Origin: Bactericera cockerelli
Lineage: Eukaryota; Arthropoda; Insecta; Hemiptera; Triozidae
Length of the DNA: 64,000 nucleotides
Direction of reading: 5' to 3'
Assembly (NCBI GenBank): GCA_024516035.1
Contig: CM044958.1
Coordinates: 2,845,566 to 2,909,565, forward strand
Under the pieces are notes generated by a model. It was given only the letters and a program-made list of their open reading frames with translations. It made no database searches and had not been told where the DNA came from. Of the stretch, positions 41,471-53,386 are shown in pieces. Each line of letters begins with the position of its first letter. Positions within the stretch are counted from its first letter, which is position 1. A program made the translations under genes and the position numbers.

Positions 41471-43040
41471 TGATACTGTAGAATTTCTTAATGATGAGAG
41501 CTTTCTTATCATTTCAAACACATTAGTCAATGATTCAAACGTCTATTTAGAGGCAATAGAAATAATTTGAGGCTGGCTTACATAGAACATGAAGAAAAAT
41601 ACGAATAAAAGATATTCTTCACAATCATAAACGAAAAAAATCTCAAAAATTCACAACCAAATAAAATCTACAATATAAAACTCATGCCTAACATTTTGAA
41701 CCAAACGAATTTGACCCTAAATTTACAAGATTGAAGATATTCAAGATTTACCAAACGATTTTTTTAAGAAAAAGAGCATATCATAGGACTGCACAAGTTT
41801 ATACCAAAAACTCTCGACCAAACATAATTTACAGAAAACGTTCAGAATCAAAACAAAAAAGAAACTGTACTAACCACGTGGCGTACGAACACATCAATTA
41901 CGCAAAACACGTATAGTAGGTTCATCAATCTCGTAAAACATCCTAATAGCCTTGTAATTACGGCCTATTAGGTCTTCATTATCCCCCGGAGTTATCTATG
42001 GTTCATGTTTCTCAAATGAATTAGTAGTCTCTCAATTCTTTCATTGATTTCCACCTGACCTAGCCCAACAAACGTGAATGAGAGTTGCATGCACAATGTC
42101 GTCTCTTCTATAGAAAAATATTTTTTGTATGCAATGATGTGTTTCCTATTTACATTGAAAACAATATTTTTTTTACATAACACGTTTTGTGCTGTATGTG
42201 GAAAAGTATTTACTCTGTGTTCATGTATACAATGGTTTGCTCTGTTATTTATTACATATTGAAAAGAGTTGTTTCGGCAATGCGTCTGCTTGAAAATGGA
42301 CGCGTGTTTTGTTTACATTTTGAGCGGCTATGAATTCTATACTCAATTCCCTACAATCCATTTCAGCTATTGTTTTAGTCTTATTTTCCTATCATCTCCC
42401 GCTATTCTATCACGTATGTTTTTTTTTTTTTTTTTTTTTTTTTAATTATTAGTATTCTACTATTTTTCGCGCCTATGTGTTTGATGATTGTGATTCGTTT
42501 TATTCTAGATATTTTGAAATTTAATATTGAATTTAATGTTATTCTCTTTCCTTCATTTACTTCTATCTCCTATTATTCCAATGACTTCTTCATCATATGC
42601 TCCACCTGCAGCGATTGTGTTTTTATTATTCAACATCTGTTGCACAACTCTGCCCCAGAGGGTTTTGTAGAACTGTGAGTGGATTTTTGTCTACTCGGGA
42701 ATATTTTTGTAAGATTATATACATATTGTGTACACTATAGATGCTGTATTAGCAATTTTTAAACCTTAAAAATAAAGTAAAAATATGTTTATTAGCTACT
42801 TTCATAGCGAGGAGGAAATCTATTTGTATAAAAATACTTTTCATGTTTGTATAAGTATACGCATTAGTGTTCTTATAAGATCTGTACGAACTATAGCGAG
42901 CTTATGTAAACTTGTACACAGCATACTGACTCAGCTCTCTGTATATCGAGCCAGGAGACAAGAGGCATAGGATAGGAATAGGAAGGAGAAATCGACCAGT
43001 AGAGAACTTGCAGGGGAGAGATGGTTGAAAACCAGTCCTT
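41471..43040. other. Unassigned AT-rich DNA
   Basis: Only short open frames; a T25 run at about 42420. Nothing recognised. Confidence 0.35.
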
Positions 43041-43048
43041 GGTACCTT

Positions 43049-43192
43049 GGTACCTCTACCAGCTAGCATGTCGGATACCTCTGGTTCTGGTACCATGGTA
43101 CCTCTACCAGCTAGCATGTCGGATACCTCTGGTTCTGGTACCATGGTACCTCTACCAGCTAGCATGTAGGCTACCTCTGTTTCTGTTGTTCC
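43049..43192 (+). repeat. 48-bp tandem repeat, about three units
   Basis: GGTACCTCTACCAGCTAGCA starts at 43049, 43097 and 43145, with GGATACCTCTGGTTCTGGTA in each of the first two. The third unit leads without a gap into the 109-bp array that shares TAGCATGTAGG. Confidence 0.85.
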
Positions 43193-43730
43193 TTCTCAGT
43201 CTTGGTGCTTTAACTCTACCTTGCTTCTCTGAGGAGTGCTGAGTATTTCAGTAACTCTACGTTCCTGCTAGGATGTAGGCTACCTCTGTTTCTATAGTTC
43301 CTTCTCAGTCTTGGTGCTTTGCTTCTCTGAAGAGTGCTGAGTATTTCAGTAACTCTACGTTCCTGCTGGCATGATAGGATACCTCTGTTTCTGTAGTTCC
43401 TTCTCAGTCTTGGTGCTTTAACTCTACCATGCTTCTCTGAGGAGTGCTGAGTATTTCAGTAACTCTACGTTCCTGCTAGCATGTAGGCTACCTCTGTTTC
43501 TGTAGTTCCTTCTCAGTCTTGGTGCTTTAACTCTACCATGCTTCTCTGAGGAGTGCTGAGTATTTCAGTAACTCTACGTTCCTGCTAGCATGTAGGCTAC
43601 CTCTGTTTCTGTAGTTCCTTCTCAGTCTTGGTGCTTTAACTCTACCATTCTTCTCTGAGGAGTGCTGAGTATTTCAGTAACTCTACGTTCCTGCTAGCAT
43701 GTAGGATACGACTGGTCCTGGCAGTAGTAT
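43165..43730 (+). repeat. About 109-bp tandem repeat, five units
   Basis: TGTAGGCTACCTCTGTTTCT recurs at about 43166, 43274, 43370, 43482 and 43591, with a diverged end at 43700. Each unit includes TTCCTTCTCAGTCTTGGTGC, CTTCTCTGAGGAGTGCTGAG and TCAGTAACTCTACGTTCCTG. One unit lacks a TTTAACTCTACCATG block. Confidence 0.85.
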
Positions 43731-44142
43731 CTTGGTACTTCAAAACTAAGGTAGAGAACTCAGCACCACAACTGAATAGTATTCATTCCAAAGTAACTCT
43801 ACGTTCCTGCTGGCATGTGGAACGAGGAGAGAAGCTTTGGTTATGCGCACTGCTATGACTGATATAGTACACCTATGGAATACTTCTTGTAGAGAGGTAG
43901 AATAATACTGTTGCTATGCTGTACTGAAGCAGAATTGTAGCATAGTCTCTTGTAGTGTAATTCAACCAAATTGGGCACACGAATGTACATCTTCGAAATC
44001 AAAAATCATGGAAAATTATCAAAAGCCAAATATGTAGTTTAAAAGTGTTGAAGTAGTATTTCAAAAATCCCACAACGGACAACTGTATGGTTTAGAATTG
44101 ATGAGGAGCCGCGGGGTTTCAATTGTAGACAACTAGAAAGCC

Positions 44143-44418
44143 ATGGATCCGGATGGTTATATACCTCCAGGAGAAAAAAACTCCAAAAAGTTCATTTCAA
44201 CTTTACCTTATTGGTCCGATGAGGCAGCTAATAAAAGATACCTTAAGACATCAGAGTCTATACTTGTACTGCTAAACCCAGAGAGGCAAATGGGAATCTA
44301 CACTGCCATACTAGCAGGCTGTAGAGGTAGACCTTCTGCTATACCTTGTACGTATAGCAGTAATGCTACTCTATGTATGTATTGTGGCCATAGATGCTAT
44401 AACGTACACTACGTATAG
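44143..44418 (+). other. Unassigned 91-codon frame entering the satellite
   Basis: MDPDGYIPPGEKNSKKFIST, then TLPYWSDEAANKRYLKTSES. The first half is not repeat-like and has balanced composition, unlike most open frames here. The second half runs into the edge of the 72-bp satellite. I do not recognise it; it may be chance or an exon. Confidence 0.2.
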
Positions 44419-46320
44419 GATGGTTTCAGAGAGGCTACAGCATTCTGCTATACTAGCTGTAGATATCATGCTATACTGTACTCTGTATCGTATAGTTTCA
44501 GAGAGGCTACAGCATTCTGCTATACTAGCTGTAGATATCATGCTATACTATACTCTGTATCGTATAGTTTCACAGAGGCTACAGCATTCTGCTATACTAG
44601 CTGTAGATATCATGCTATACTATACTCTGTATCGTATAGTTTCAGAGAGGCTACAGCATTCTGCTATACTAGCTGTAGATATCATGCTATACTATACTCT
44701 GTATCGTATAGTTTCAGAGAGGCTGCAGCTTCTGCTATACTAGCTGTAGATATCATGCTATACTATACTCTGTATCGTATAGTTTCACAGAGGCTACAGC
44801 ATTCTGCTATACTAGCTGTAGATATCATGCTATACTATACTCTGTATCGTATAGTTTCAGAGAGGCTGCAGCTTCTGCTATACTAGCTGTAGATATCATG
44901 CTATACTATACTCTGTATCGTATAGTTTCACAGAGGCTACAGCATTCTGCTATACTAGCTGTAGATATCATGCTATACTATACTCTGTATCGTATAGTTT
45001 CAGAGAGGCTACAGCATTCTGCTATACTAGCTGTAGATATCATGCTATACTATACTCTGTATCGTATAGTTTCAGAGAGGCTACAGCATTCTGCTATACT
45101 AGCTGTAGATATCATGCTATATGTACTCTGTATCGTATAGTTTCAGAGAGGCTACAGCATTCTGCTATACTAGCTGTAGATATCATGCTATACTATACTC
45201 TGTATCGTATAGTTTCAGAGAGGCTACAGCATTCTGCTATACTAGCTGTAGATATCATGCTATACTATACTCTGTATCGTATAGTTTCAGAGAGGCTACA
45301 GCATTCTGCTATACTAGCTGTAGATATCATGCTATACTTATACTCTGTATCGTATAGTTTCAGAGAGGCTACAGCATTCTGCTATACTAGCTGTAGATAT
45401 CATGCTATACTGTACTCTGTATCGTATAGTTTCAGAGAGGCTACAGCATTCTGCTATACTAGCTGTAGATATCATGCTATACTATACTCTGTATCGTATA
45501 GTTTCAGAGAGGCTACAGCATTCTGCTATACTAGCTGTAGATATCATGCTATACTGTACTCTGTATCGTATAGTTTCAGAGAGGCTACAGCATTCTGCTA
45601 TACTAGCTGTAGATATCATGCTATACTATACTCTGTATCGTATAGTTTCAGAGAGGCTACAGCATTCTGCTATACTAGCTGTAGATATCATGCTATACTA
45701 GTACTCTGTATCGTATAGTTTCAGAGAGGCTACAGCATTCTGCTATACTAGCTGTAGATATCATGCTATACTAGTACTCTGTATCGTATAGTTTCAGAGA
45801 GGCTACAGCATTCTGCTATACTAGCTGTAGATATCATGCTATACTATACTCTGTATCGTATAGTTTCAGAGAGGCTACATGCTACACATTCTGCTATACT
45901 AGCTGTAGATATCATGCTATACTATACTCTGTATCGTATAGTTTCAGAGAGGCTACACGCTAAACTTCTGCTATACTAGCTGTAGATATCATGCTATACT
46001 ATACTCTGTATCGTATAGTTTCAGAGAGCTGCTAACTGCTAAACAACATTCTGCTATACTAGCTGTAGATATCATGCTATACTATACTCTGTATCGTATA
46101 GTTTCAGAGAGGCTACACTGCTACAACATTCTGCTATACTAGCTGTAGATATCATGCTATACTGTACTCTGTATCGTATAGTTTCAGAGAGGCTACAGCC
46201 TCTGCTATACTAGCTGTAGAATCATGCCATACTATAGCAGCTATGCACTCTGTATCGTATAGTTTCACAGAGGCTACAGCATTCTGCTATACTAGCTGTA
46301 GATATCGTGATTATACTATA
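44412..46320 (+). repeat. 72-bp satellite array, 26 units
   Basis: GTAGATATCATGCTATAC (or a slight variant) occurs 26 times from 44459 to 46298, mostly 72 bp apart (70-73) with larger indels after 45827. The unit also contains CTGTATCGTATAGTTTCAGA, GAGGCTACAGCATTCTGCTA and TACTAGCTG. Because 72 is divisible by three, plus-strand frames of up to 177 codons remain open (24-residue unit around SERLQHSAILAVDI). Single-base indels shift the frame between units, which argues against selection for protein. Units near 44713-44930 alternate between two variants. Confidence 0.95.
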
Positions 46321-47343
46321 GTTATGGCGTATGGAACCTCTTAGCTCTCCAAGAAGCCAATGCAAGGTCCAACTCACAGGCAAACTGCTTCCTCAATATC
46401 CTCGAAACATGGAAGTCGAGTTAGCTTTCTCTTTTGTGCCCGTACGATCACCTGCACAATACTTGCTCACTCGATGTACTGGACAGGTTGCTCAGTATGA
46501 TATGAATTGATGGAACCCAATTCCTGAATCGGGATTCCACTGTGGTAGTAAAAAAACAGAGTTCTTTTTTTTTTTTTTTATTTTGAACGAAGCAAATCCA
46601 AAGCTCACTTGGTAACAGAAATTCATTCTTTTTTTTATTTGACCGGACCGAAAAATCCTGACCGGAGTGGCCCGGCTCTTTCATTCGGTCATGGCTTTTG
46701 GTTCGGTAAGAAGAAGAAGTGGATAATTTCAAATGCAAAATGTAATCAAACACCGATAACTTCAATGTAAACAAACCAGAGCTCCTAAAATCACTTTTTT
46801 ATTCTTTAAATTTTGGTTGACCAGAGCTGACTGTTCGGTCTCGTTCAGGCTTTTCGTTCAATTAAAAAAAAAACCCACTTAAAGATAAACATACACAGAA
46901 AGTAGCGTGCTTAGAGTCAACTATCTTTCCCCATCGGAAAAGGAAAGCTCGTTGAATTCCCGTCCATTCATACGACCGGCTTTCTCCTTGTCGGAATGGG
47001 CCTCTAAAACTGGCCATTCATAACGACCACCACCCATAAATTACCCTGATGTGTCTCAAATGACCTCGATGTCAAAGAGTCGGTTAGCAAAAAAAAAAAA
47101 AAAAAAAATAGCCTCCGGTTTGAGCGTGCAAAAAGCTGAATGAAATCCCTGCAGAGAGATAAAATGGAAATGTTATCATAGTAGTAAAAGTTGTAGAAAA
47201 AGTTAAGGAGAAAACATGTGTGTGTAATTTGGCATAGAAGCTCTCTCGAGTTTGTAAACACAGAAACGCCAGACTTTTGTGTAGTAAATAAGAAAATTCC
47301 TCCTTTATATACTCTAACATTATATCTATGTATCTTATGTACT
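46321..47343. other. Unassigned DNA after the satellite
   Basis: Homopolymer runs (T14 at about 46567, A19 at about 47090) and no recognisable gene. Confidence 0.35.
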
Positions 47344-47359
47344 GCACGATATATCGTGC
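47344..47359. repeat. 16-bp perfect palindrome
   Basis: GCACGATATATCGTGC, followed 20 bp later by another AAGCACGATGA half. It lies about 40 bp upstream of an X-box-like site. Confidence 0.7.
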
Positions 47360-47397
47360 TCTCCTTCCGTACATTGTAAGCACGATGACATTAATGT

Positions 47398-47411
47398 GTT
47401 GCTATGGCAAC
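47398..47411. promoter_or_regulatory. Second RFX X-box-like site
   Basis: GTTGCTATGGCAAC matches the X-box layout (GTTGCT, AT, GGCAAC), flanked by T and A to extend the symmetry by one base pair. An ATG at 47434 opens only 36 codons without recognisable domains. Confidence 0.4.
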
Positions 47412-47865
47412 ACTGATATGAGCTGCATATAAAATGATTGATAATGTTGTTTTTAACGTTTCAAATTTCAAAACAATTTCATTTTGTCTGGCGCTCTTGA
47501 TGCGTGAGGTTATCATGTCCGGGTTGGAAATAATTCTTTTTTAGAAGAAATAAATTACGAGACTTTTTATTTTGTTTGAAATCTTTTTTTAATTTATCAA
47601 GGGGTCAACGAAGTAAGGGTTGTCGGAAGTATTTTATCGCTTTTTTTTAAGAAAAAAAAAAAGAAAAGAAAGCGAAGTCTCATTTTTATTTCTCTTAAAT
47701 TTATGTATGTAATTACTAATTACTGTTTTTTTTTTGGGGTGGTAGGAAGGGATTCCTTATCTCTATAGCATGTATAAAGTGAAAATATCCCCGCCAAAAA
47801 TTCGAACCTTCAATTGTTGGTTCGTATCCCGGTCGAGCCATGAAATTTCAGCATACAGTACACTG

Positions 47866-48068
47866 GTTGTCAAGTGGTTAACGCGCTAATTGCTAATCCA
47901 GATAGTAGGGATCCGTTGGTTCGGATCCCACCCAGTGCATGAATTTTTCCTCATTAATTTGAGTTTGTGACCACATAATAATAAGACTCTGATGGTTAGG
48001 TGGTAGAAAATGTTTGAGCATTAACCTCGCCTGGTGGTTGCCTTCCACTAAAGAGTATTACTATTATA
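47866..48068 (+). mobile_element. SINE C copy
   Basis: CACTGGTTGTCAAGTGGTTA, AATTGCTAATCCAGATAGTA, B-box-like GGTTCGGATCCCACCCAGTG, tail TTTTTCCTCATTAATTTGAG, CCTCGCCTGGTGGTTGCC and AAAGAGTATTACTATT. Directly upstream (47808-47845) TGTTGGTTCGTATCCCGGTC GAGCCATG resembles a SINE B head fragment. Confidence 0.75.
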
Positions 48069-50775
48069 TTAATGACTCAGATGAGACATAAGGTCTACAA
48101 CTCAACACATTATTAGTCATTCTATTACAAGTAATCGGTTCAGTAGTTTTTTTAATGTAAAATATTGAAACTTACATATCAGTCAGCTATTAATATCACA
48201 AAATTCCATACTATACCATGTAAAATACATGAGTCAAAGTCAAAGTTCACCAAGAGGCTTCCCTGATGTCTCACCATAAACGCTTGCTCCTCTATGTTAT
48301 CACTGTATCAGTAAAAGTCAAGAGCCAGTCCTCTGTGGACATGTGAATAATGATCACACGGACGTGCACAATATAATTAAATCTTTATGTATACTCCATC
48401 AACCACTTGACAGTACATAAAAACGCAGGTACATAACCTCTTATGTAATTTTTAATTTACCATAAACTCGTTTTTTACTTTCCTTAGTTTTATTATGGTT
48501 CGGTACTGTTTTCTCACATGGCGGAGGTTTGTTGAGATGATTTATAATGGGTTCTTTATTATGGTTTCGAATGTTTCAATGTCAATTGTAATTGAGATGT
48601 TGGAATCCACGTTCAGTTCCTCGTCATATTGTTTGGGATGAATGGAATCAATGGGACCATGACCCAGTGTTGTGTCTGCATTGTTGTTGCCTTTTATGTA
48701 TGTAATATTTACGTGATTCGTTTATCTTCATTTTATCTCATTCATTCATCTTCAATACATAGTATCGGTTTTATTGTGTTTGTGGATGGATTTTATTTGA
48801 GTATTGGTTTTATTTTTATTGTAGGATTTGTTTTCATGTCGATGAATAGGTTTAGCACGCTTTTAAGTAATATTATTGGTTTTTAATCTTGGATGCTTGA
48901 TAATGGTTTATTCAGTTGATCTCTTGGTTTACTTGGCGAAGTTTTTCTGGAGTCCTTATAATTCGAACACCATCGTCGGTCGCCTGATTAATGATTAAGA
49001 GTTTAGTAATAAGTCAAAGTACGTCAACGTCAACCAATTTTGTTTGTGCATAGAGCCTTTTTCATTGCATCATTTTCTTTTAAATTAACGGACATAGCCC
49101 ATGTTGATATGTGGTTACTGGTTATGCTTACTTTCAAATTATGCTAATCCGGCAGGCTCTTTAATTTAAATTGAGATCGCCACTTTTTCGGTGGGATCCG
49201 CACTAATGCTGGACTAGATATCTAACCCCTACCTCAAATGTATGTCCTCCACGATCTACAACATATTAAAAAAAAAAAAAAAACAATTACTTTTACTTGA
49301 AAATAAAATTGCTCGTAATCCAAAACTCTTCAAAAACTATGGAAACACAATTTCAACAAAAGGCCTAGCTCAAAGCGCAGGATTGCTGTCTTCGTCAGGA
49401 AAACAATGTCACCCTCCCGTGACCTAAATGTTTCACCGCGAGGCGAGAAATGAAAACTTTTTTATTTTAATTTCTCCAACAAGTGCATCACAGGTGCATT
49501 GTGAATGAATAATGAATGCATTGAACCCTAGCACTAGGTGAAGGTTGCTTGATTACATTAAATATTTTACAAGTGCTTTCACACCCCTAATTCTTTACCC
49601 ATAATCTGGTTTTCATTCATTGAAACAACATTTGCAATGATTCTTTTCCTTTCTTTTTTTGTCCTAAAAACCCGATTTATAAGAGGGTTCATCGTTTTCT
49701 CAATATCTTTAATCTTTTCGTGTTTTGAAAGCAAATTGGCTTCTGGATTTTATGGGAGATAGTGAAAGGAAAGTAAATAAAATCCTTGTTTTCAGACCTT
49801 TTGTAATTTACCAGAGACCTTTTTAATTGTGTTTAATGGTTTGATTAGGTCACGAGTAACAAGTGTCTTGTTTATTTATTTTTTGGCAGCCCTTCCTAGT
49901 GTGGTATATTTATGATGATATTTTCAATGCGTGTGTAGGAGTTTTTGCTATTGAGTTGTATTAAATTATCTATTGATTATTCTTTTATTGGGTGCTTATT
50001 TGGTGGGTTCTGAATTATAATGAACTCATTATTTCGTACTTCTTGAACTTTTTCGGTACAAGAAGATTAATATAGTTAATCAGGACCCCAAAACCAAGTT
50101 TAAAGCAGTCTTCTACTGCTATTTTCATCTGTAATATAAAACATCATTCAATTCTTCTTCTTTATCTTTGCCTGGTCAACCCTTTCCTCTTGGTTGAAGT
50201 TATTGGGTTCTGGTGCTCGTACTTCCTTCTTTTCCATATTACATTATGTTGCGTTAAACCAAATTTTCAAATGCCCAGCATTTTTTCTATTACAGTAAAG
50301 GCCCCTAGAACCATGTCAACAGAAGTCTCTTGTTTTATTCTGTTTTCAAACATTACTAAACATCATTCCACATGTTGCATTAAACCATATTATTGTCATA
50401 TGCATAGAAACCAACATTCCATAACATTAAACCAAATTCACCGTATCTGTGACTAAGCTCTTATTTCCTAGCGGGTCCCACTGTCCCAGTCAGATAAGAT
50501 AATTTACTGCCTTCTTATGCATACGGTCAAATGCTATTATCATCTCTGCAAAATCTCCTCCCGACCCAGACCATTGTATTGAAAACGACACAGTTATTTA
50601 CTATGTCATTGTTTATGCGACACAAGTTCATACATGGGTGAACAGTACATAGATAAGTACATGAAAAGAGCAAGTACATGGAAAGAAATGCACGAAACAC
50701 ATAAATAATACATGATCGAATATGAATGGAAGCGGCCTTGAGACAGGTGCTCTATATTGGTTTCCTCGCGCCTAA
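48069..50775. other. Unassigned AT-rich DNA
   Basis: No gene recognised. 49242-49427 has a frame reading LENKIARNPKLFKNY that faintly resembles the region upstream of an RT in LINEs, too short to call. Confidence 0.35.
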
Positions 50776-51560
50776 TTGAACATGGACGATCTTATCGTAT
50801 TTGGAAAAACTGGACCATGTGACATTGTAGTGAAAGAAATACAACAGAGTCTTCTCGTATTTGGAAATACAACAAAAAACCATTTCATTATAGTGAAAGG
50901 AATACTGTGGAGTATAATGAATGATAGTAAAATATATTGTACAGCTATAAAACACTATCGCATTTTAGTCAATGAAATATTTACAACAACATTATAGTAT
51001 CAAGTATATTCTTTATAGTATTTTTTATATTATAATGAAACACGAACGAAACAGTGAAGTAAAAATGTACATTATGACGCTATAGAAAAAAATAAACTAA
51101 ACACAATCATATTTTAGTATATCACAACTGGTTAAGAATTATCTTTCACTAATTTAACGTGTATAGGATGGGAATTTACTCAATAGGGATTTTTTGATAT
51201 TTTTCGGAAAATTGCCAAATATGGCAAATGACTAAACAGAACACATGAAAATATTTTTCACCAATCTTGTTACCATCAGAACATTCGGCTACCACAACAA
51301 CATAGTTGGAACTAAAATCTAACACATTTAACACATCAACGACAACATAGTCAATGCTATCACCCAAGTATACAAACACCATGTACTGGAAACACTATCA
51401 ACAACATTGAACACATCAATCAGGATATATAGTAAATAATATACATACACTACGTACTGAAATACTACCGAACACATTAGACACAATCACAATACTGAAA
51501 ACACAATCAGATTATAGTAAAACATAGTAAAATAGAAGAAAGAAATAAGGACATACAATT
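50776..51560. repeat. Degenerate short-period repeat region
   Basis: CTTATCGTATTTGGAAAAAC and CTTCTCGTATTTGGAAATAC start two imperfect 60-70-bp units that share a TATAGTGAAAG-AATAC word. Words such as ACATTATAGTGAAA, ACACTATC and GAACACATTAGACACA recur through 51540. The period is not constant. Confidence 0.45.
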
Positions 51561-52589
51561 ATGTATTGGAAGCTCTTTATCTTCATTGTCTGCACGAATG
51601 AGTAAATAAGATCATTCATTCATGGGATCAAATCCTATTTACTTATTCCTATGTACTTATCCTAGACGAACAGCAGACACTTGTCTATTGACTTTTTTGT
51701 CTCGAGTCTTTTTGTTTTGTCTTAATGGCTGTGGAGATTTATGGCATAATCCGGAGTAATTATGGCGCGTGAGACTCGAAGTGTTTTAAGTGAGTTATGG
51801 GCATTATGAGCTACTCTTGTTTTCTTAGTATTTATTAGAGCTATTTTTTTGTTTTCATTTTCATTCATTTACGATTAGTTTATTTAATTTGTTAATGTTT
51901 TGATCTTTTACTAGTTTTCCTATGAAAATGAGCACATTCATTTCATCGAAAAAATATTGTAATAAGCTGGTTTTGTTGGTTTCAATTTTTAAACTTTCAT
52001 TGCTAAAACATTTTTTTTTTTTAATTTGGAGTCATTGGCAAATGCTTCCTTGGCATTGCCTACTTTTGTTCGACAATGCTGAATGCTCGTTGCTCGTTAG
52101 TTCTGATAGCATACATAAAAACAAATTTTAAGAATGACCCGGTGTATTCAGCAAAATCAGCTTCAACAACATATCAGTCACCACATTTGTTACCTACTCT
52201 CCGTGTCCTGGTCCCTGTCCATTTTGTGTCTACTGGTGGAGGTTATGGTACACCGAGGGTATCAAACTCAACATCCATTGGCCTCCCAGACGCAATTTAC
52301 CGATCACACAATCAAACTAGATCAAAGGAGCAGTATGTATGCCTTTGGCATGTTTTTCCAGTCTGGTTAACCTTCATCCAATCTACAAAATTCAGCCGAA
52401 ATTCGGCTAGAAATCCGCGCTATTTCCGACGGTTTCCCAATTCCTTGCGGTGAACTTGTACTCTGTGTGTGTGTCATTTCTTTATTTCTTCATTTCTGTA
52501 ACCCACGTCGCCTGTTGGCTCCTCTCCCATTCCGGGAGATTATTTTCGGTGTTTTCTCTCGGGGAGGAGGGTGGCGTTTATTTTTGACA
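51561..52589. other. Unassigned DNA with a 125-codon frame
   Basis: The frame at 52076-52453 (including LPTLRVLVPVHFVSTGGGYG) has no domain I recognise and lacks splice or promoter support. Otherwise nothing seen. Confidence 0.3.
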
Positions 52590-52945
52590 TTTTCATGTCT
52601 TTGCTCTGGCACATAACCAAAATTATGTGACGAAATTATGTAACGAAATTATGTAACGATATTATGTAACGATATTATGTAACGATATTATGTAACGATA
52701 TTATGTAACGAAATATCGAATTGTAAAGGGAGAGAAGTCTTCTAATATCGGATATCGATATTATGGTTTCGATATTATCGATATACCTAATATCGATATT
52801 TTCGTTTCGATATTGCAACCCTAAGAGAAGAGAGAAGGTATGTGTCATGCGCACAATACGAAATTTGGTCAGTTGGGTTTTGGACCTTGAATAGTAAAGA
52901 TGAAAATGTCGAAATGGTTGCAGACTCGTATGCAAGCGTTTTTTT
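52590..52945. mobile_element. Foldback-type element with ACGATATTATGTA repeats
   Basis: Ends match the inverse of the 21739-21945 copy: GACATTTTCATGTCTTTGCT on the left, TTGCAGACTCGTATGCAAGC on the right. This copy contains about eight 13-bp ACGATATTATGTA-type repeats (52620-52715) and an insertion of alternating ATATCGATATT words (52743-52815) with three TATCGATA sites. Confidence 0.65.
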
Positions 52946-53026
52946 TGTTTATTCTTTATAATTTCATTCTATTTTACTATATGTATATATTTTTGTTCTA
53001 ACTAATAAAGCTTACTATAATAATAA

Positions 53027-53133
53027 TTCAACAACCAGGATGAGGCTTTTATTAAATCCAAGTAAGTTCAACAACCAGGATGAGGCTTTTATCAAATCCA
53101 AGTAAGTTCAACACCCAGGATGAGGCCTTTATT
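53027..53133 (+). repeat. 40-bp tandem repeat, about 2.7 units
   Basis: TTCAACAACCAGGATGAGGC recurs at 53027, 53067 and 53107 (the last with CACCC), each followed by TTTTATCAAATCCAAGTAAG or a close variant. Confidence 0.85.
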
Positions 53134-53317
53134 TGTTTTCTTCTGCGCGCCAAGTTTTGAGAAAGTGCCGGAGATGTTTACGATATATTATGTGGCGGCG
53201 GCAAATTTCCCTGTTGATTTGTTGGTTTGTGTTACATGGAGTCTCCGTGTCTTTTTGGGATGAAGTGGTAGAGAAAGCTGCAGACATTAACCTCGCACCT
53301 TAGTTAACTAGGTATAG

Positions 53318-53347
53318 GGTCGAATTATAAAATAAGCAACCAAGAAG

Positions 53348-53386
<39 letters not shown>

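Noticed and set aside
45185..45718. 177-codon frame in the 72-bp satellite
   Set aside because: It is open because the unit is a multiple of three without stops. Indels between units shift the frame and two frames are open at once, so there is no sign of selection for protein.
49242..49427. Frame resembling a LINE region upstream of RT (KIARNPKLFKNY)
   Set aside because: Only about a dozen residues are suggestive and no RT motif follows; too weak to annotate.
52076..52453. 125-codon plus-strand frame
   Set aside because: No recognisable family, and a second overlapping frame is open. Mentioned only as unassigned DNA.
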